Origin: an uncultured Tateyamaria sp.
Lineage (GTDB): Bacteria > Pseudomonadota > Alphaproteobacteria > Rhodobacterales > Rhodobacteraceae
NCBI RefSeq assembly: GCF_947504105.1
Contig: NZ_CANNGP010000017.1
Coordinates: forward strand, 19,541 to 83,540
Direction of reading: 5' to 3'
DNA: 64,000 nucleotides
A program made the translations under genes and the position numbers. Of this stretch, positions 17,701 to 26,117 are shown piece after piece. The notes beneath the pieces were generated by a model. The model worked only from the letters and a program-made list of their open reading frames with translations. It was not told the origin of the DNA and made no database searches. Each line of letters begins with the position of its first letter. The stretch's first letter is position 1.

Positions 17701-19344
17701 CTAGCCATCCAAGGCGGCGTTTACCGCATTGTTTAAACGCTGCGCATCTGCGCGGGGCAAGGCAACGTAAGATGCGTCCAGCGAGCGGCTCAAGTCCTGC
17801 AAGGCAGGTTGGGGACGGTTGGACATATCAATGACCAGCGCGGCCGTTCCCGAGCTGCGCAATGCCGACGCCATCGCGGTGGCGTCTTGCGCGGCCTGCG
17901 CCCGGTTTGCTTGGCCGTCGAGCGTGATATTTGCGCGTCCGTCGGTGATCAGAATGATGGTCGGTGTCAGTCCCCTGGCAACGCTTTGCTGCGCGAGCAG
18001 GAGGGCGTGTTGCAGCCCGGACGCGAGAGGTGTGCCGCCTCCGCCGGGCAGGGCAGAGAGCCGCCGTTTGGTCTGGACCAGGAAACGGGTGGGGGGCAGC
18101 AGGGTTTCAGCCTCGGTACCCCTGAATGAGATGAGCGCGACATGGTCGCGGCTGGCATAGGCATCTGCGAGCAGGAGTTCGATGGCGCCCTTGGCCTCGC
18201 CCAGTCTGGACACGGCGGCCGAGCCGGAAGCGTCGACGGTGAAGATCAGGAGGCGGTCGGATTGTTCGGCGTAGCGTTTGAGGCGGATGTCGGACGGGCG
18301 GATGAGGAGGCCGGAGCGGTTCGGCTGCTGTTGGCGGCGGAGGGGTTGCCACGGGGCGGCGGCGCGCAGCGTGGCGATCAGGTCGATACGAGAGGTGCCG
18401 TCGAGCCGTCCGGGACGCGAGGGTAGGGGGCGGCCGCGGCGGTTGCTGGTGCGCTTTTGACCCGCGCCTGCACCGCCGGATGTGCGGGTTGTCCCCGCGG
18501 GGACAAGCCCGTTTAGGAGGTCTGCTGGGAGCAGGGATTTGACGGTTTCGACCAGCATATCTGTGTCCGGGAATGCGTCGTTTTCCTGGTTGTCCCCGCG
18601 GGGACAGTCATCATTTGAAGGTGGGGGAGGGGGGCTTTCCCGGTCCTCTATGTCCTCTGGGATCATGGTTGCGCGGTGCGGATAAACGAGGGTTGCGGCA
18701 ACCTCGACGTCGATGTCTGTGAGGTGCTCTCGGCCCATGTAGTGCGCATGGGCGCGCGCGGTGCGGAGGGCGAGGGTGGGAGCCCTGAGGGATGCGATGC
18801 CGAAGCGGGTGGCGAGCAGGGTGAGCTGTAAGATCGCGTCGGCTGTTTTTACCGCTGTCCCCGCGGGGACAGATTGGGTTGCCCCCGCGGGGACAGATGG
18901 TTTTCGCCCTTCTGGTGACAGGTGGAAGGCGCAACGATCGGCGAGGGGATCGGGGGTGCGTTCGTCGGGTTTGATCCCTTCGTCCAGGAGCAAAAAGCCC
19001 TGTGTTAGAGACTGATCCGTGAGTTGAGAGAGTTTGGCTGCGAGGGCTGGCGGGCAGCGTTCGGCCATAGGGAGTTGAGCTATGCAAGGGATGCTGAAAA
19101 AATATTTATTTTCAATGACTTGTGTAGATGAAAGCGTGGCGCTTAAGTCAATGCCGCCAAAGAGTTGTTCGTCTGAGATGGTGACGGGCATTTTGCGGAT
19201 GGGCAGGGAAGGGGTGAAGCCTGCCAGTAGCGCGTCGCGGTCGGGGCTGGCGCGCATGCGGATGACTGCGCCGCCAAGGCCTGCGGGGTCGAGGGCCAGG
19301 AGGCGCAGGGCGAGGGCCGCGTTGTGCCAGCTTTCGGCTGTCAT
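17701..19344 (-). CDS. bchD: Magnesium chelatase subunit D
   Basis: Mg-chelatase D subunit of 547 residues, which with BchI forms the AAA+ motor acting on BchH. The N-terminal AAA-like region lacks a usable Walker A motif, as expected for BchD. The middle is a Pro-rich and acidic linker (ESPPPPPSNDD region). The C-terminal von Willebrand A domain carries a MIDAS motif (DASGS) and ITDGRANITLDG. Four palindrome copies lie in the linker and AAA part, read as VPAGT or CPRGD. The linker may tolerate them because it is flexible. Confidence 0.95.
   Translation of the reverse strand: MTAESWHNAALALRLLALDPAGLGGAVIRMRASPDRDALLAGFTPSLPIRKMPVTISDEQLFGGIDLSATLSSTQVIENKYFFSIPCIAQLPMAERCPPALAAKLSQLTDQSLTQGFLLLDEGIKPDERTPDPLADRCAFHLSPEGRKPSVPAGATQSVPAGTAVKTADAILQLTLLATRFGIASLRAPTLALRTARAHAHYMGREHLTDIDVEVAATLVYPHRATMIPEDIEDRESPPPPPSNDDCPRGDNQENDAFPDTDMLVETVKSLLPADLLNGLVPAGTTRTSGGAGAGQKRTSNRRGRPLPSRPGRLDGTSRIDLIATLRAAAPWQPLRRQQQPNRSGLLIRPSDIRLKRYAEQSDRLLIFTVDASGSAAVSRLGEAKGAIELLLADAYASRDHVALISFRGTEAETLLPPTRFLVQTKRRLSALPGGGGTPLASGLQHALLLAQQSVARGLTPTIILITDGRANITLDGQANRAQAAQDATAMASALRSSGTAALVIDMSNRPQPALQDLSRSLDASYVALPRADAQRLNNAVNAALDG
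18490..18505. repeat. 16-bp palindrome copy 7, inside bchD
   Basis: Perfect copy in the bchD linker, read Val-Pro-Ala-Gly-Thr. It is 101 bp from the next copy, close to the 104-bp spacing seen upstream of parA. Confidence 0.85.
18591..18606. repeat. 16-bp palindrome copy 8, inside bchD
   Basis: Perfect copy in the acidic linker of bchD, read Cys-Pro-Arg-Gly-Asp. Confidence 0.85.
18856..18871. repeat. 16-bp palindrome copy 9, inside bchD
   Basis: Perfect copy, read Val-Pro-Ala-Gly-Thr, followed by GACAGATTGGG. It is 24 bp from copy 10. Confidence 0.85.
18880..18895. repeat. 16-bp palindrome copy 10 (one mismatch), inside bchD
   Basis: TGCCCCCGCGGGGACA, read Val-Pro-Ala-Gly-Ala, followed by GACAGATGG. 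Confidence 0.75.
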
Positions 19345-19358
19345 TGCGTGCTGCCTTT

Positions 19359-19503
19359 GGCGGACGACACGTCCGCCTTACATGTGGGTGGTGATGCGGT
19401 TAAGCGGTGCACGCTGTGGGATAAGTGGTTTGGCGGGGTGAACCCCGCCCTACGGTATGATGCAAGGGCAGTGCGCAATCGTAAGGCGGACGTGCCGTCC
19501 GCC
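19359..19503. repeat. Three REP-like palindromes between bchI and bchD
   Basis: Three stem-loops with related sequence fill most of the 166-bp gap: GGCGGACGACACGTCCGCC (19359-19377), GGCGGGGTGAACCCCGCC (19432-19449) and GGCGGACGTGCCGTCCGCC (19485-19503). The first and third share the stem GGCGGAC/GTCCGCC. Each is edged by a GTAAGG or GTAGGG-like end; the third is in the opposite orientation to the other two. Confidence 0.75.
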
Positions 19504-19510
19504 GCGCCCG

Positions 19511-20518
19511 TCATGCCAGCACAGCGTCGACCGTGCGGGTGACGCGGGTGGTGCTGCCGGCTTCGTCCAGCGGATCGCGGCGCAACCGGTGGGACAGGGA
19601 AATGGGCGCGATGCGCTTGAGATGGTCGCGGGTGAGCACTTTCTTCTTGTCGAAGGCTGCCAAGGCACGGGCGGCGCGCAGGAGGGTCAACTCGCCGCGC
19701 AACCCGTCGCTGCCGAGTGCGATGCACAGTTCGGCGCAATCGTGCAGGATGGCGTCAGGCGTTTCGATCTGCGGCAGGAGCTTGCGGGCGGCGAGGATCT
19801 TGCGGCGGATCTTGGCGTCTTCGCGTGCGTAGGTCGCCATGAAGGTGTCGAAATCGCTCTCGAACGCGTCGCGGCGTTTGATGACTTCGATCCTTTGGGC
19901 CACATCATTGGGGCTGCGCACTTCGACCGACAGACCGAAACGGTCGAGCAGTTGGGGCCGCAATTCGCCTTCCTCGGGGTTGCCGGAACCCACCAGCACA
20001 AAGCGGGCAGGGTGGCGGATGCTGAGCCCCTCACGCTCGACCACGTTTTCGCCGGACTGGGCGACGTCGAGCAGGAGGTCAACGATGTGGTCTTCGAGCA
20101 GGTTGACCTCGTCAATGTAGAGGAAACCGCGGTTGGCGCGGGCCAGCAGGCCGGGTTCAAAGGCTTTTTCGCCCCGTGTGAGGGCACGTTCGATGTCGAG
20201 TGCGCCTACCACGCGGTCCTCGGTTGCGCCGAGGGGCAGGTCGATGACCGGAGTAGGGACCTTACGGGTTCTTTTTGTCTCTACATTGGCCCAATCGGGG
20301 CAGTCTGCGTGCGTTTCAGCGTTGATCGGGCACCCCTGCACCGCGGTGATCGGGGGCAAGAGGGCGGCGAGGGCGCGCACGGCGGTGGATTTGCCCGTGC
20401 CCCGATCGCCAAACACCAGAACGCCGCCGATACCGGGGTCGATGGCCGTGAGGATCATGGCCAGTTTCATGTCGTCCTGGCCGACAATGGCGGAGAAGGG
20501 AAAGGGCGTTTTCGTCAT
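19511..20518 (-). CDS. bchI: Magnesium chelatase ATPase subunit I
   Basis: AAA+ ATPase of 335 residues that powers Mg insertion into protoporphyrin IX. Walker A GDRGTGKS is at about 37-44. The Walker B region is in [16 protein letters not shown], and [20 protein letters not shown] carries the family's sensor/arginine-finger block. The ATG at 20518 ([16 protein letters not shown]) is the canonical start, although the frame is open to 20617. It overlaps the crtA stop by 4 bases, making crtA-bchI-bchD-bchO one minus-strand operon. Confidence 0.97.
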   Translation of the reverse strand: MTKTPFPFSAIVGQDDMKLAMILTAIDPGIGGVLVFGDRGTGKSTAVRALAALLPPITAVQGCPINAETHADCPDWANVETKRTRKVPTPVIDLPLGATEDRVVGALDIERALTRGEKAFEPGLLARANRGFLYIDEVNLLEDHIVDLLLDVAQSGENVVEREGLSIRHPARFVLVGSGNPEEGELRPQLLDRFGLSVEVRSPNDVAQRIEVIKRRDAFESDFDTFMATYAREDAKIRRKILAARKLLPQIETPDAILHDCAELCIALGSDGLRGELTLLRAARALAAFDKKKVLTRDHLKRIAPISLSHRLRRDPLDEAGSTTRVTRTVDAVLA

Positions 20519-21228
20519 GCTGCGGTCAGGTCCAGTTGGGCGAGTGGGCTGGTGCCGTCCCATGTGCCGCTGTCGCCAAGGATGGCGAAACGGGCGTAAA
20601 GCTCTTCGCGAAACCATGCGCCATCGCGGACGGCCCGGATTGCTTCGGCGTGGGGGCCGTTTGTGCGTGCGAATTGGGCCATTTCCTGCGGCCCGGGCCA
20701 GATCGAGAACGTGACCTGGTGGAGCATGGGGACTTCGCCGATCCCGATCTTGAAGACTACGTTGGGGTCGCTGCCGATCATGGCGGAGATGTCAGGGACG
20801 CGGCCCCAGAATTTGGTAAGGATACCGGGTTTGATCGTGGCGCGTGTGAGGGCGGCCAGTGGCCCGGTTTTAGGCTCTGATACAGGGGAAAACGGCATTC
20901 GGCCGCTCCAGGCGCCGCGGGCGGAGGTGGGGGCCAGAAAGACGGTCCAATCTTCGGAGGCACGGGCGCGGTAGCGTTGGAAAATGCGGGTATGTGCCAC
21001 GCGTTGCCGCGCCGTGTCTTCGTCCGGCCAGGTGCAGAGGATGGCATAGACGGCAGTGTTGGGCACAGGCGTGAACCCTTCGCCCGTGCCGGAGCCGCAG
21101 AGTTTCCAGAACCCGAGATCGGGGACGCGCGACATGGCCAGACGGGCGCCGCCCATCATGGTCAGCGCCCATGCCCGGTCGCGCCACCGCGGAAAACGGA
21201 AGAAGGATATGGTTGTTGTCTGGTCCAT
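20515..21228 (-). CDS. crtA: Spheroidene monooxygenase CrtA
   Basis: A carotenoid 2-ketolase of 237 residues that adds the keto group turning spheroidene into spheroidenone, the red pigment of oxically grown cells. Recognised from [19 protein letters not shown] at the N-terminus, [20 protein letters not shown] and the TPFSxW-like C-terminal part ([16 protein letters not shown]). The start at 21228 ([10 protein letters not shown]) is preferred to an in-frame ATG at 21261. The divergent crtI promoter region upstream holds a PpsR-type operator. Confidence 0.93.
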   Translation of the reverse strand: MDQTTTISFFRFPRWRDRAWALTMMGGARLAMSRVPDLGFWKLCGSGTGEGFTPVPNTAVYAILCTWPDEDTARQRVAHTRIFQRYRARASEDWTVFLAPTSARGAWSGRMPFSPVSEPKTGPLAALTRATIKPGILTKFWGRVPDISAMIGSDPNVVFKIGIGEVPMLHQVTFSIWPGPQEMAQFARTNGPHAEAIRAVRDGAWFREELYARFAILGDSGTWDGTSPLAQLDLTAA

Positions 21229-21288
21229 CAATTCGCACTGGCAGCGTGCCCATTGGCACATGATTTAGCCTATCGGTGGAAAAGAAAT

Positions 21289-21306
21289 TGTCAACTAAAC
21301 TAGACA
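21289..21306. promoter_or_regulatory. PpsR/CrtJ-type operator between crtA and crtI
   Basis: TGTCAACTAAACTAGACA matches the TGT-N12-ACA consensus of the aerobic repressor PpsR/CrtJ exactly. It sits between divergent crtA and crtI, so it could control both. Only one copy is seen here, versus tandem copies at the other two sites. Confidence 0.7.
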
Positions 21307-21325
21307 CTCGTATTGTTTTGAAGAG

Positions 21326-22852
21326 ATGACACGCCTTGATCCCATCGAATCGAAGACCCGTGCGGGCAACCGCGCCATCGTCATTGGTGCGGGCTTGGGT
21401 GGGTTGGCTGCTGCCATGCGCCTTGGAGCCAAGGGCTATGCCGTCACTGTCGTTGACAAGCTGGATGTGCCGGGGGGCCGTGGATCGGCGATTTGGCAGG
21501 ACGGGCATCGCTTTGATCTGGGCCCCACCATTGTGACCGTGCCGCAGCTTTATCGTGAGTTGTGGGCCGCGTGTGGTCGGCGGTTCGACGACGATGTGGA
21601 TCTGCGGTCTTTGGACCCATTCTATGAAATCCGCTGGCCGGATGGCACCAAGTTCGTGGCCCAGCACGACACCGATGCCATGCGGGAAGAGGTGGCCAAG
21701 ATAGAGCCGCGCGATGTGGCTGGTTTTGACGCCTTTTTGCGCGACAGTGCCAAGCGGTACTGGTTTGGCTTCGAGGATCTGGGCCGGCGGTCCATGCACC
21801 AGCTTTGGGATTTGGTGAAGGTGCTGCCCACCTTCGGGATGCTGCGGGCTGATCGCTCTGTCTATGCCCATGCGGCGCACCGGTTCCGCAATGAAAAGCT
21901 GCGCATGGCGTTTTCGTTTCACCCGCTCTTTATCGGCGGCGATCCGACCCATGTGACCAGCATGTATATTCTGGTGAGCTATCTCGAGAAGGAATTTGGC
22001 GTGCATTACGCCATGGGTGGGTTGGCCGGGATGGCCCGGAAGATGGCCGATGTGATCGAGGATCAGGGCGGTACGCTGCTGATGGACACTGTGGTTGACG
22101 AAATTGTTGTCGACAACGGTCGTGTGCGTGGGGTGCGGTTGGAGTCGGGGCTGGAGCTGGGCGCTGATGTGGTCGTATCCAACGCCGATGCCGGTCACAC
22201 CTATGATCGGTTGATGCGGCAGGTGCCCAAGAAGCGTTGGACGCCCGCTAAGTTGAAGCGCACGCGCTATTCGATGAGCCTGTTTGTCTGGTATTTCGGG
22301 ACCAAGGGCACGCGGGGGCAGTGGGGTGATGTGGGTCATCACACGATCCTGAATGGGCCGCGTTATACTGGCTTGCTGAGAGATATTTTTATCAAGGGCA
22401 CGTTGTCGGAGGACATGAGCCTGTATGTGCATCGTCCGTCTGTCACCGATCCGTCCGTCGCGCCGGAGGGGGATGATACGTTCTATGTACTGTCGCCGGT
22501 TCCGCATCTGGGTCATGGCGGTGTAGATTGGGCGACGGAGGCGGAGGCCTACAAGGCCAAGGTTTTGGCTGTGCTCGAAGATCAGCTTTTGCCCGGGTTA
22601 GGATCGAAAATCATCACCGAACAGGTTTTCACGCCCGAGACCTTCCGCGATCGGTATCTGTCGCCGCATGGGGCGGGTTTCTCGATCGAACCGCGGATTT
22701 TACAGTCAGCCTGGTTCCGGCCTCACAATGTGAGTGAAGAGGCCGAGGGGCTGTACCTGGTGGGTGCGGGGACCCACCCCGGCGCGGGTGTGCCGGGGGT
22801 GATTTCAACGGCGGAGGTTCTGGCGCAGTTGGTGCCGGATGCGGTGACATGA
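21326..22852 (+). CDS. crtI: Phytoene desaturase CrtI
   Basis: FAD-dependent desaturase of 508 residues that converts phytoene to neurosporene (three-step) or lycopene (four-step); spheroidenone-type pathways use the three-step form. N-terminal dinucleotide fold IVIGAGLGGLAAAMRLG, then GGRGSAIWQDGHRFDLGPT. The C-terminal FAD block is LYLVGAGTHPGAGVPGVI. The start at 21326 follows GAAGAG. Its stop overlaps the crtB ATG. Confidence 0.95.
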   Translation: MTRLDPIESKTRAGNRAIVIGAGLGGLAAAMRLGAKGYAVTVVDKLDVPGGRGSAIWQDGHRFDLGPTIVTVPQLYRELWAACGRRFDDDVDLRSLDPFYEIRWPDGTKFVAQHDTDAMREEVAKIEPRDVAGFDAFLRDSAKRYWFGFEDLGRRSMHQLWDLVKVLPTFGMLRADRSVYAHAAHRFRNEKLRMAFSFHPLFIGGDPTHVTSMYILVSYLEKEFGVHYAMGGLAGMARKMADVIEDQGGTLLMDTVVDEIVVDNGRVRGVRLESGLELGADVVVSNADAGHTYDRLMRQVPKKRWTPAKLKRTRYSMSLFVWYFGTKGTRGQWGDVGHHTILNGPRYTGLLRDIFIKGTLSEDMSLYVHRPSVTDPSVAPEGDDTFYVLSPVPHLGHGGVDWATEAEAYKAKVLAVLEDQLLPGLGSKIITEQVFTPETFRDRYLSPHGAGFSIEPRILQSAWFRPHNVSEEAEGLYLVGAGTHPGAGVPGVISTAEVLAQLVPDAVT

Positions 22853-23883
22853 TCGATCCACGTGACCTTGAGGCTTGTACCGAGGCGATCCGCCATGGGT
22901 CGCTGTCGTTTCACGCGGCATCGAAGCTGTTGCCCACGCGGGTGCGCGACCCGGCGCTGGCGCTTTATGCGTTCTGCCGGTTGGCGGATGACGAGGTGGA
23001 CCTGAAGGCCGAGAAGGTGGAGGCCGTGCTGCGCCTGCGGGATCGGCTGGATCTGGTTTATGCCGGAAGACCGAAAGACGCGGCGCCGGACCGGGCCTTT
23101 GCCGCTGTTGTGGAGCAGTTCGAGATGCCGCGTGCCTTGCCGGATGCGCTGCTTGAGGGACTGGCATGGGATGCGGATGCGCGGACCTACGCGTCGCTGT
23201 CCGGCGTGAAAGACTATTCGGCGCGGGTGGCGTCTGCGGTGGGCGCGATGATGTGCGTGCTGATGGGTGCGCGCGATGCGGATGCGCTGGCGCGGGCTTG
23301 TGATCTGGGCGTGGCCATGCAGCTGACGAATATTGCCCGCGACGTGGGCGAAGACGCGCTGGAGCGCCGTTTGTACCTGCCGACAGAGTGGCTGGAAGAG
23401 GCGGGGATGACGCCCGAGGGCTTCTTTGCCGACCCGCGCCCGACCAAGGCGGTGCGGGCGATGGTCAAGCGGTTGGTGATGGAGGCGAACAGGCTCTATT
23501 ACAGGTCAGAAGCGGGGATTGCCGCGCTGCCGCGCGGGTGCCGTCCGGGGATTTATGCGGCGCGGTTCATCTATGCGGGCATCGGTGGGCGGCTGACGGG
23601 GATGGGGTATGACAGCATCTCCGCTCGGGCGCGGACATCGAAGGCACAGAAGCTGGGGTGGCTGGCGCAATCGGTGGCGCTGAGCGGGACCAGCATGGTC
23701 ATGCCGCAATCGGCCGTCCTTTATGCCAAGCCGCTGCCCGAGGTGCAGTTTCTGGTCGATGCTGCCGCCACCGGGGCGCGGCCTAGCCGCAGTGACAGTC
23801 TGTTCGAAGCGCTGGCCTCGCTGGAAGCCAAGCGACAGGCGGATCGGGCAAGCTTGATCGGGACCCGCGCACGGGTTACGTGA
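22849..23883 (+). CDS. crtB: 15-cis-phytoene synthase CrtB
   Basis: Head-to-head prenyl synthase of 344 residues that joins two GGPP to phytoene. Two aspartate-rich motifs are present: LADDEVD near residue 45 and ARDVGEDALERR near 165, the latter followed by the RLYLPTEWLEEAG signature. It overlaps crtI by 4 bases and runs directly into tspO. Confidence 0.95.
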   Translation: MIDPRDLEACTEAIRHGSLSFHAASKLLPTRVRDPALALYAFCRLADDEVDLKAEKVEAVLRLRDRLDLVYAGRPKDAAPDRAFAAVVEQFEMPRALPDALLEGLAWDADARTYASLSGVKDYSARVASAVGAMMCVLMGARDADALARACDLGVAMQLTNIARDVGEDALERRLYLPTEWLEEAGMTPEGFFADPRPTKAVRAMVKRLVMEANRLYYRSEAGIAALPRGCRPGIYAARFIYAGIGGRLTGMGYDSISARARTSKAQKLGWLAQSVALSGTSMVMPQSAVLYAKPLPEVQFLVDAAATGARPSRSDSLFEALASLEAKRQADRASLIGTRARVT

Positions 23884-24371
23884 CCCTCATGTTCTGGCTT
23901 TTGTTCTGCATCTTCTTCGCCGCCTGTCTTGGCGCGGGCGTAACCGGTGGGTTGTTCCCGCCGGGCCCATGGTACCGCGCGCTGAACAAGCCAAGCTGGA
24001 CCCCGCCCGACTGGGTGTTCCCGGTGACGTGGATTGTGCTGTACGTCTGCATGGCGGTGGCCGGTGCCCGGGCCGCGATGGCAGAGGGCAACGGGGTCGC
24101 CATGGCGTTCTGGGCGATGCAGATCGCGTTCAACGGGCTGTGGACGCCGGTGTTCTTTGGTTTGCGAAATATCCGGTTGGGCATGGCGATTATCGGGGTG
24201 CTGTGGGTGACGGTGCTGAGTGCGATGCTGGCGCTGTGGCAGGTCGATACGCTCGCGGGGGTGCTGTTCGTGCCGTATCTGGCTTGGGTCACGATTGCGG
24301 GGGGATTGAACGCCGAGGTGTGGCGGTTGAACCGGGATGAGGCGGCTAAGGGGTCTGTGCAGGCGGGGTGA
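23880..24371 (+). CDS. tspO: TspO/MBR family tryptophan-rich sensory protein (CrtK)
   Basis: A five-helix outer-membrane protein of 163 residues. It resembles the Rhodobacter oxygen sensor TspO/CrtK, which dampens photosynthesis gene expression in air, probably through tetrapyrrole movement. Typical motifs are NKPSWTPPDWVFPVTWIVLY and FNGLWTPVFFGLRN. The start is a GTG overlapping the crtB stop; an ATG three codons later (MFWLLFC) is possible. Position after crtB is conserved in PGCs. Confidence 0.93.
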   Translation: MTLMFWLLFCIFFAACLGAGVTGGLFPPGPWYRALNKPSWTPPDWVFPVTWIVLYVCMAVAGARAAMAEGNGVAMAFWAMQIAFNGLWTPVFFGLRNIRLGMAIIGVLWVTVLSAMLALWQVDTLAGVLFVPYLAWVTIAGGLNAEVWRLNRDEAAKGSVQAG

Positions 24372-24446
24372 GGGGGCTTTCGCCAGACCAGCTGCCCGTA
24401 TTTTCGACGCGCTGACAGGACCGGAACAAGCCGAAGGCGCCGGTCC

Positions 24447-24480
24447 AACACAAGCCCGTTCCGGCGGGCTGGTGTTTTGG
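24447..24480 (+). terminator. Probable terminator after crtIB-tspO
   Basis: A 12-bp stem AACACAAGCCCG / CGGGCTGGTGTT (one mismatch) around TTCCGG, followed by TT. It is weak in T-run but well placed, about 75 bp after tspO. Confidence 0.5.
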
Positions 24481-24641
24481 TGTCTGTGCCGGACAGAATT
24501 TTTGTGGGATGTGTTTGGCGGCTATTAAGCGCTGCCGAATGTATGGTGCGACACCGGCCCACGGGCTTGCGTTGGACCGGCTTGAGAGCGAGATGCGGGA
24601 CTTTGCTGCCGTTCGCGCACGGAGGGCGCAGGTCCGGTTAG

Positions 24642-25112
24642 CTAGTTTAAATCTCGTTCGACCGTCATGGTAACAGGCAGAAAGCCATGACGTTCGAGAA
24701 GCCTTGCTGATGCTTGATTGAAAACTGCATGAGATGCCCGCACTGCCGACGCCCCTTTTTCGAGTGCACGCCTGATCATCTCTTCCATGAGTTTGTCAGC
24801 GATACCTTGTCTTCTATGCTGCTCATGTACGGCTATTTCGTTAAGCATAGCAATGCGACGTGGTACGAGGATGCCGCCGGAGGAAACGTCTGAAATGACG
24901 GCCAAGAGATAACCTGAAACCGTGCCATCCTGCACATGACAAAGGGCGATTGCGCCGGGATGAGACATCTGCGTTTCGATGATACCCAATAGGTCTGAAT
25001 CCTCATCAACACTGCGGTAAATACACGGATATTGAGAGGCATGAGCGTCTTGTGTTGACCTAAGTAAATCGCAGACAGGCCGCAAATCCTCACAACTAAG
25101 ATCTCTTATCAC
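24642..25112 (-). CDS. GNAT-family N-acetyltransferase
   Basis: A 156-residue acetyltransferase. The acetyl-CoA motif is EIAVHEQHRRQGIADKLMEE, and the end SARLLERHGFLPV is typical of GNAT folds. The substrate is unknown. Its base composition is markedly AT-richer than the flanking PGC genes, and it interrupts the crt region between tspO and crtC, so it is probably a later insertion. Confidence 0.85.
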   Translation of the reverse strand: MIRDLSCEDLRPVCDLLRSTQDAHASQYPCIYRSVDEDSDLLGIIETQMSHPGAIALCHVQDGTVSGYLLAVISDVSSGGILVPRRIAMLNEIAVHEQHRRQGIADKLMEEMIRRALEKGASAVRASHAVFNQASARLLERHGFLPVTMTVERDLN

Positions 25113-25344
25113 TCTGCATCCTCGGTATATTCACAACTTTGGTGAACCAGACATTCATGCAAGACGCAGCATCGGTCAACATGGACTCATTTGCGACCTC
25201 GAAACGCGCGCGGCATCAGCGGTAGCCCTGGCTTGAATTCACGATCCGGCAGAAATCGACCGATACGCGTCTAAGTTGTTGAGTGAGACATGTCTGGCTG
25301 TTAACCAGCGAAACTGGAAACCCTGATTCAGGAGAGATTCAGAT

Positions 25345-25398
25345 ATGATCAATTGTCAGACCCCAATGCTTCGCGCGCCAGGCGCAGTAGCCCGTTAA
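25345..25398 (+). CDS. Possible 17-residue leader peptide
   Basis: A short ORF, MINCQTPMLRAPGAVAR, preceded by GGAGAG 8 bases upstream. It lies inside a 9-bp inverted repeat TGTCAGACC (25354-25362) / GGTCTGACA (25402-25410) and just ahead of an intrinsic terminator. The arrangement resembles an attenuation leader for the small ORF at 25497. Equally, the whole 25345-25450 stretch could be a structured sRNA with no translation. Confidence 0.35.
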   Translation: MINCQTPMLRAPGAVAR

Positions 25399-25423
25399 CG
25401 CGGTCTGACAGGTTTCCGATCTG

Positions 25424-25449
25424 AAGGCCGCCTCATGAGCGGCCTTTTT
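25424..25449 (+). terminator. Rho-independent terminator (attenuator or sRNA end)
   Basis: Perfect stem GGCCGC-CTCATGA-GCGGCC followed by TTTTT. No full-length plus-strand gene ends here, so it must serve a short transcript starting upstream. Confidence 0.75.
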
Positions 25450-25496
25450 AGTGTTTTTACTCATGTGGCGGCTTTCCATCATCAATGGAGAGAACA

Positions 25497-25700
25497 ATGC
25501 CAAGCTTATCCCTTTACATCCCACTCAGCCGGTCGCGCGGCCTATTGCTGCGCCTTGCGGCCGTTTTGGCCCGCCGCCCCCACAAAGCGCGTTCTGTTCC
25601 GCGCGGGCCCGTGGAGTTGCCGGATTATCTAAAGAATGACGTCGGCCTCCCTGCAGAGATTGAACGCCCGCCGCCTCTTCACCATAGGCCGCCTTTTTAA
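25497..25700 (+). CDS. Small basic protein of unknown function
   Basis: A 67-residue Arg/Pro-rich ORF with GAGAGAAC ahead of the ATG at 25497. The C-terminal LPDYLKNDVGLPAE is reminiscent of the DUF1127 core (LxxxLLxDIGL-type), but this is weak. It follows the terminator and leader-like element, which would make sense if that element attenuates it. Confidence 0.4.
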   Translation: MPSLSLYIPLSRSRGLLLRLAAVLARRPHKARSVPRGPVELPDYLKNDVGLPAEIERPPPLHHRPPF

Positions 25701-26117
25701 CCAGCCCCAGGCAAGCGGGTCGGGCGCCATCCTACGAAATAGTGTTCCTTCTATTTCGGGTGGACAGTGACTTGCCCACCCGAAATTCTCAAACTGGGAC
25801 CGGTCGCCAAGGCCAGGTTGATGTATCGAAGGCGACATTCGTGCTGGGTGCTGCATTGGTCATACAGGGCTCAAAGCTGCCGTTCACCTAACTATCCGGC
25901 ACGGAATAGAGGAGGCCCCTGGCCGCCGCCGTGCCATCGTCTGACCGCCCCCGGTCAGGCGATTGGGCTGGCCTTTGTGGTTGTAGGCCTGTCGCGCCAT
26001 GGTTGCTTCCATAAAGTGCCCGGAAACGTGTGGTGGGTTGCCTCCCCGCGGTCAGGCGATGGCACTGCGGGGTGTTTTTCGGGGTCCGTAGGGTGAGCGT
26101 TTGTCGCGCACCGTGCC
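25701..26117. other. Gap without a recognisable gene before crtC
   Basis: About 420 bp in which no frame shows recognisable protein sequence or a good start site. The open frames are short or antisense extensions of crtC. It contains the 3' side of the crtDC operon, with no clear terminator. Confidence 0.5.

Noticed and set aside
14313..18895. Idea that the palindromes form a CRISPR array
   Set aside because: Spacing is irregular (24 bp to more than 1 kb), the copies are short perfect palindromes, and most lie inside genes; no cas genes are present.
14313..18895. Idea that the palindromes are only a by-product of GC-rich codon use
   Set aside because: The same 16-mer appears in three reading frames and in intergenic DNA, is dense around parAB and absent from the rest of the GC-rich PGC; chance would not cluster it so.
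20870..22516. 548-residue minus-strand open frame opposite crtI
   Set aside because: It is an antisense shadow of crtI and crtA; its His/Arg/Pro-rich sequence matches no family, and the plus-strand product is clear.
25339..25464. Minus-strand ORF of about 41 residues (MSKNTKKAAHEAAF start)
   Set aside because: It runs through the terminator palindrome and the leader hairpin on the opposite strand; no homology or clear ribosome site, so chance is more likely.
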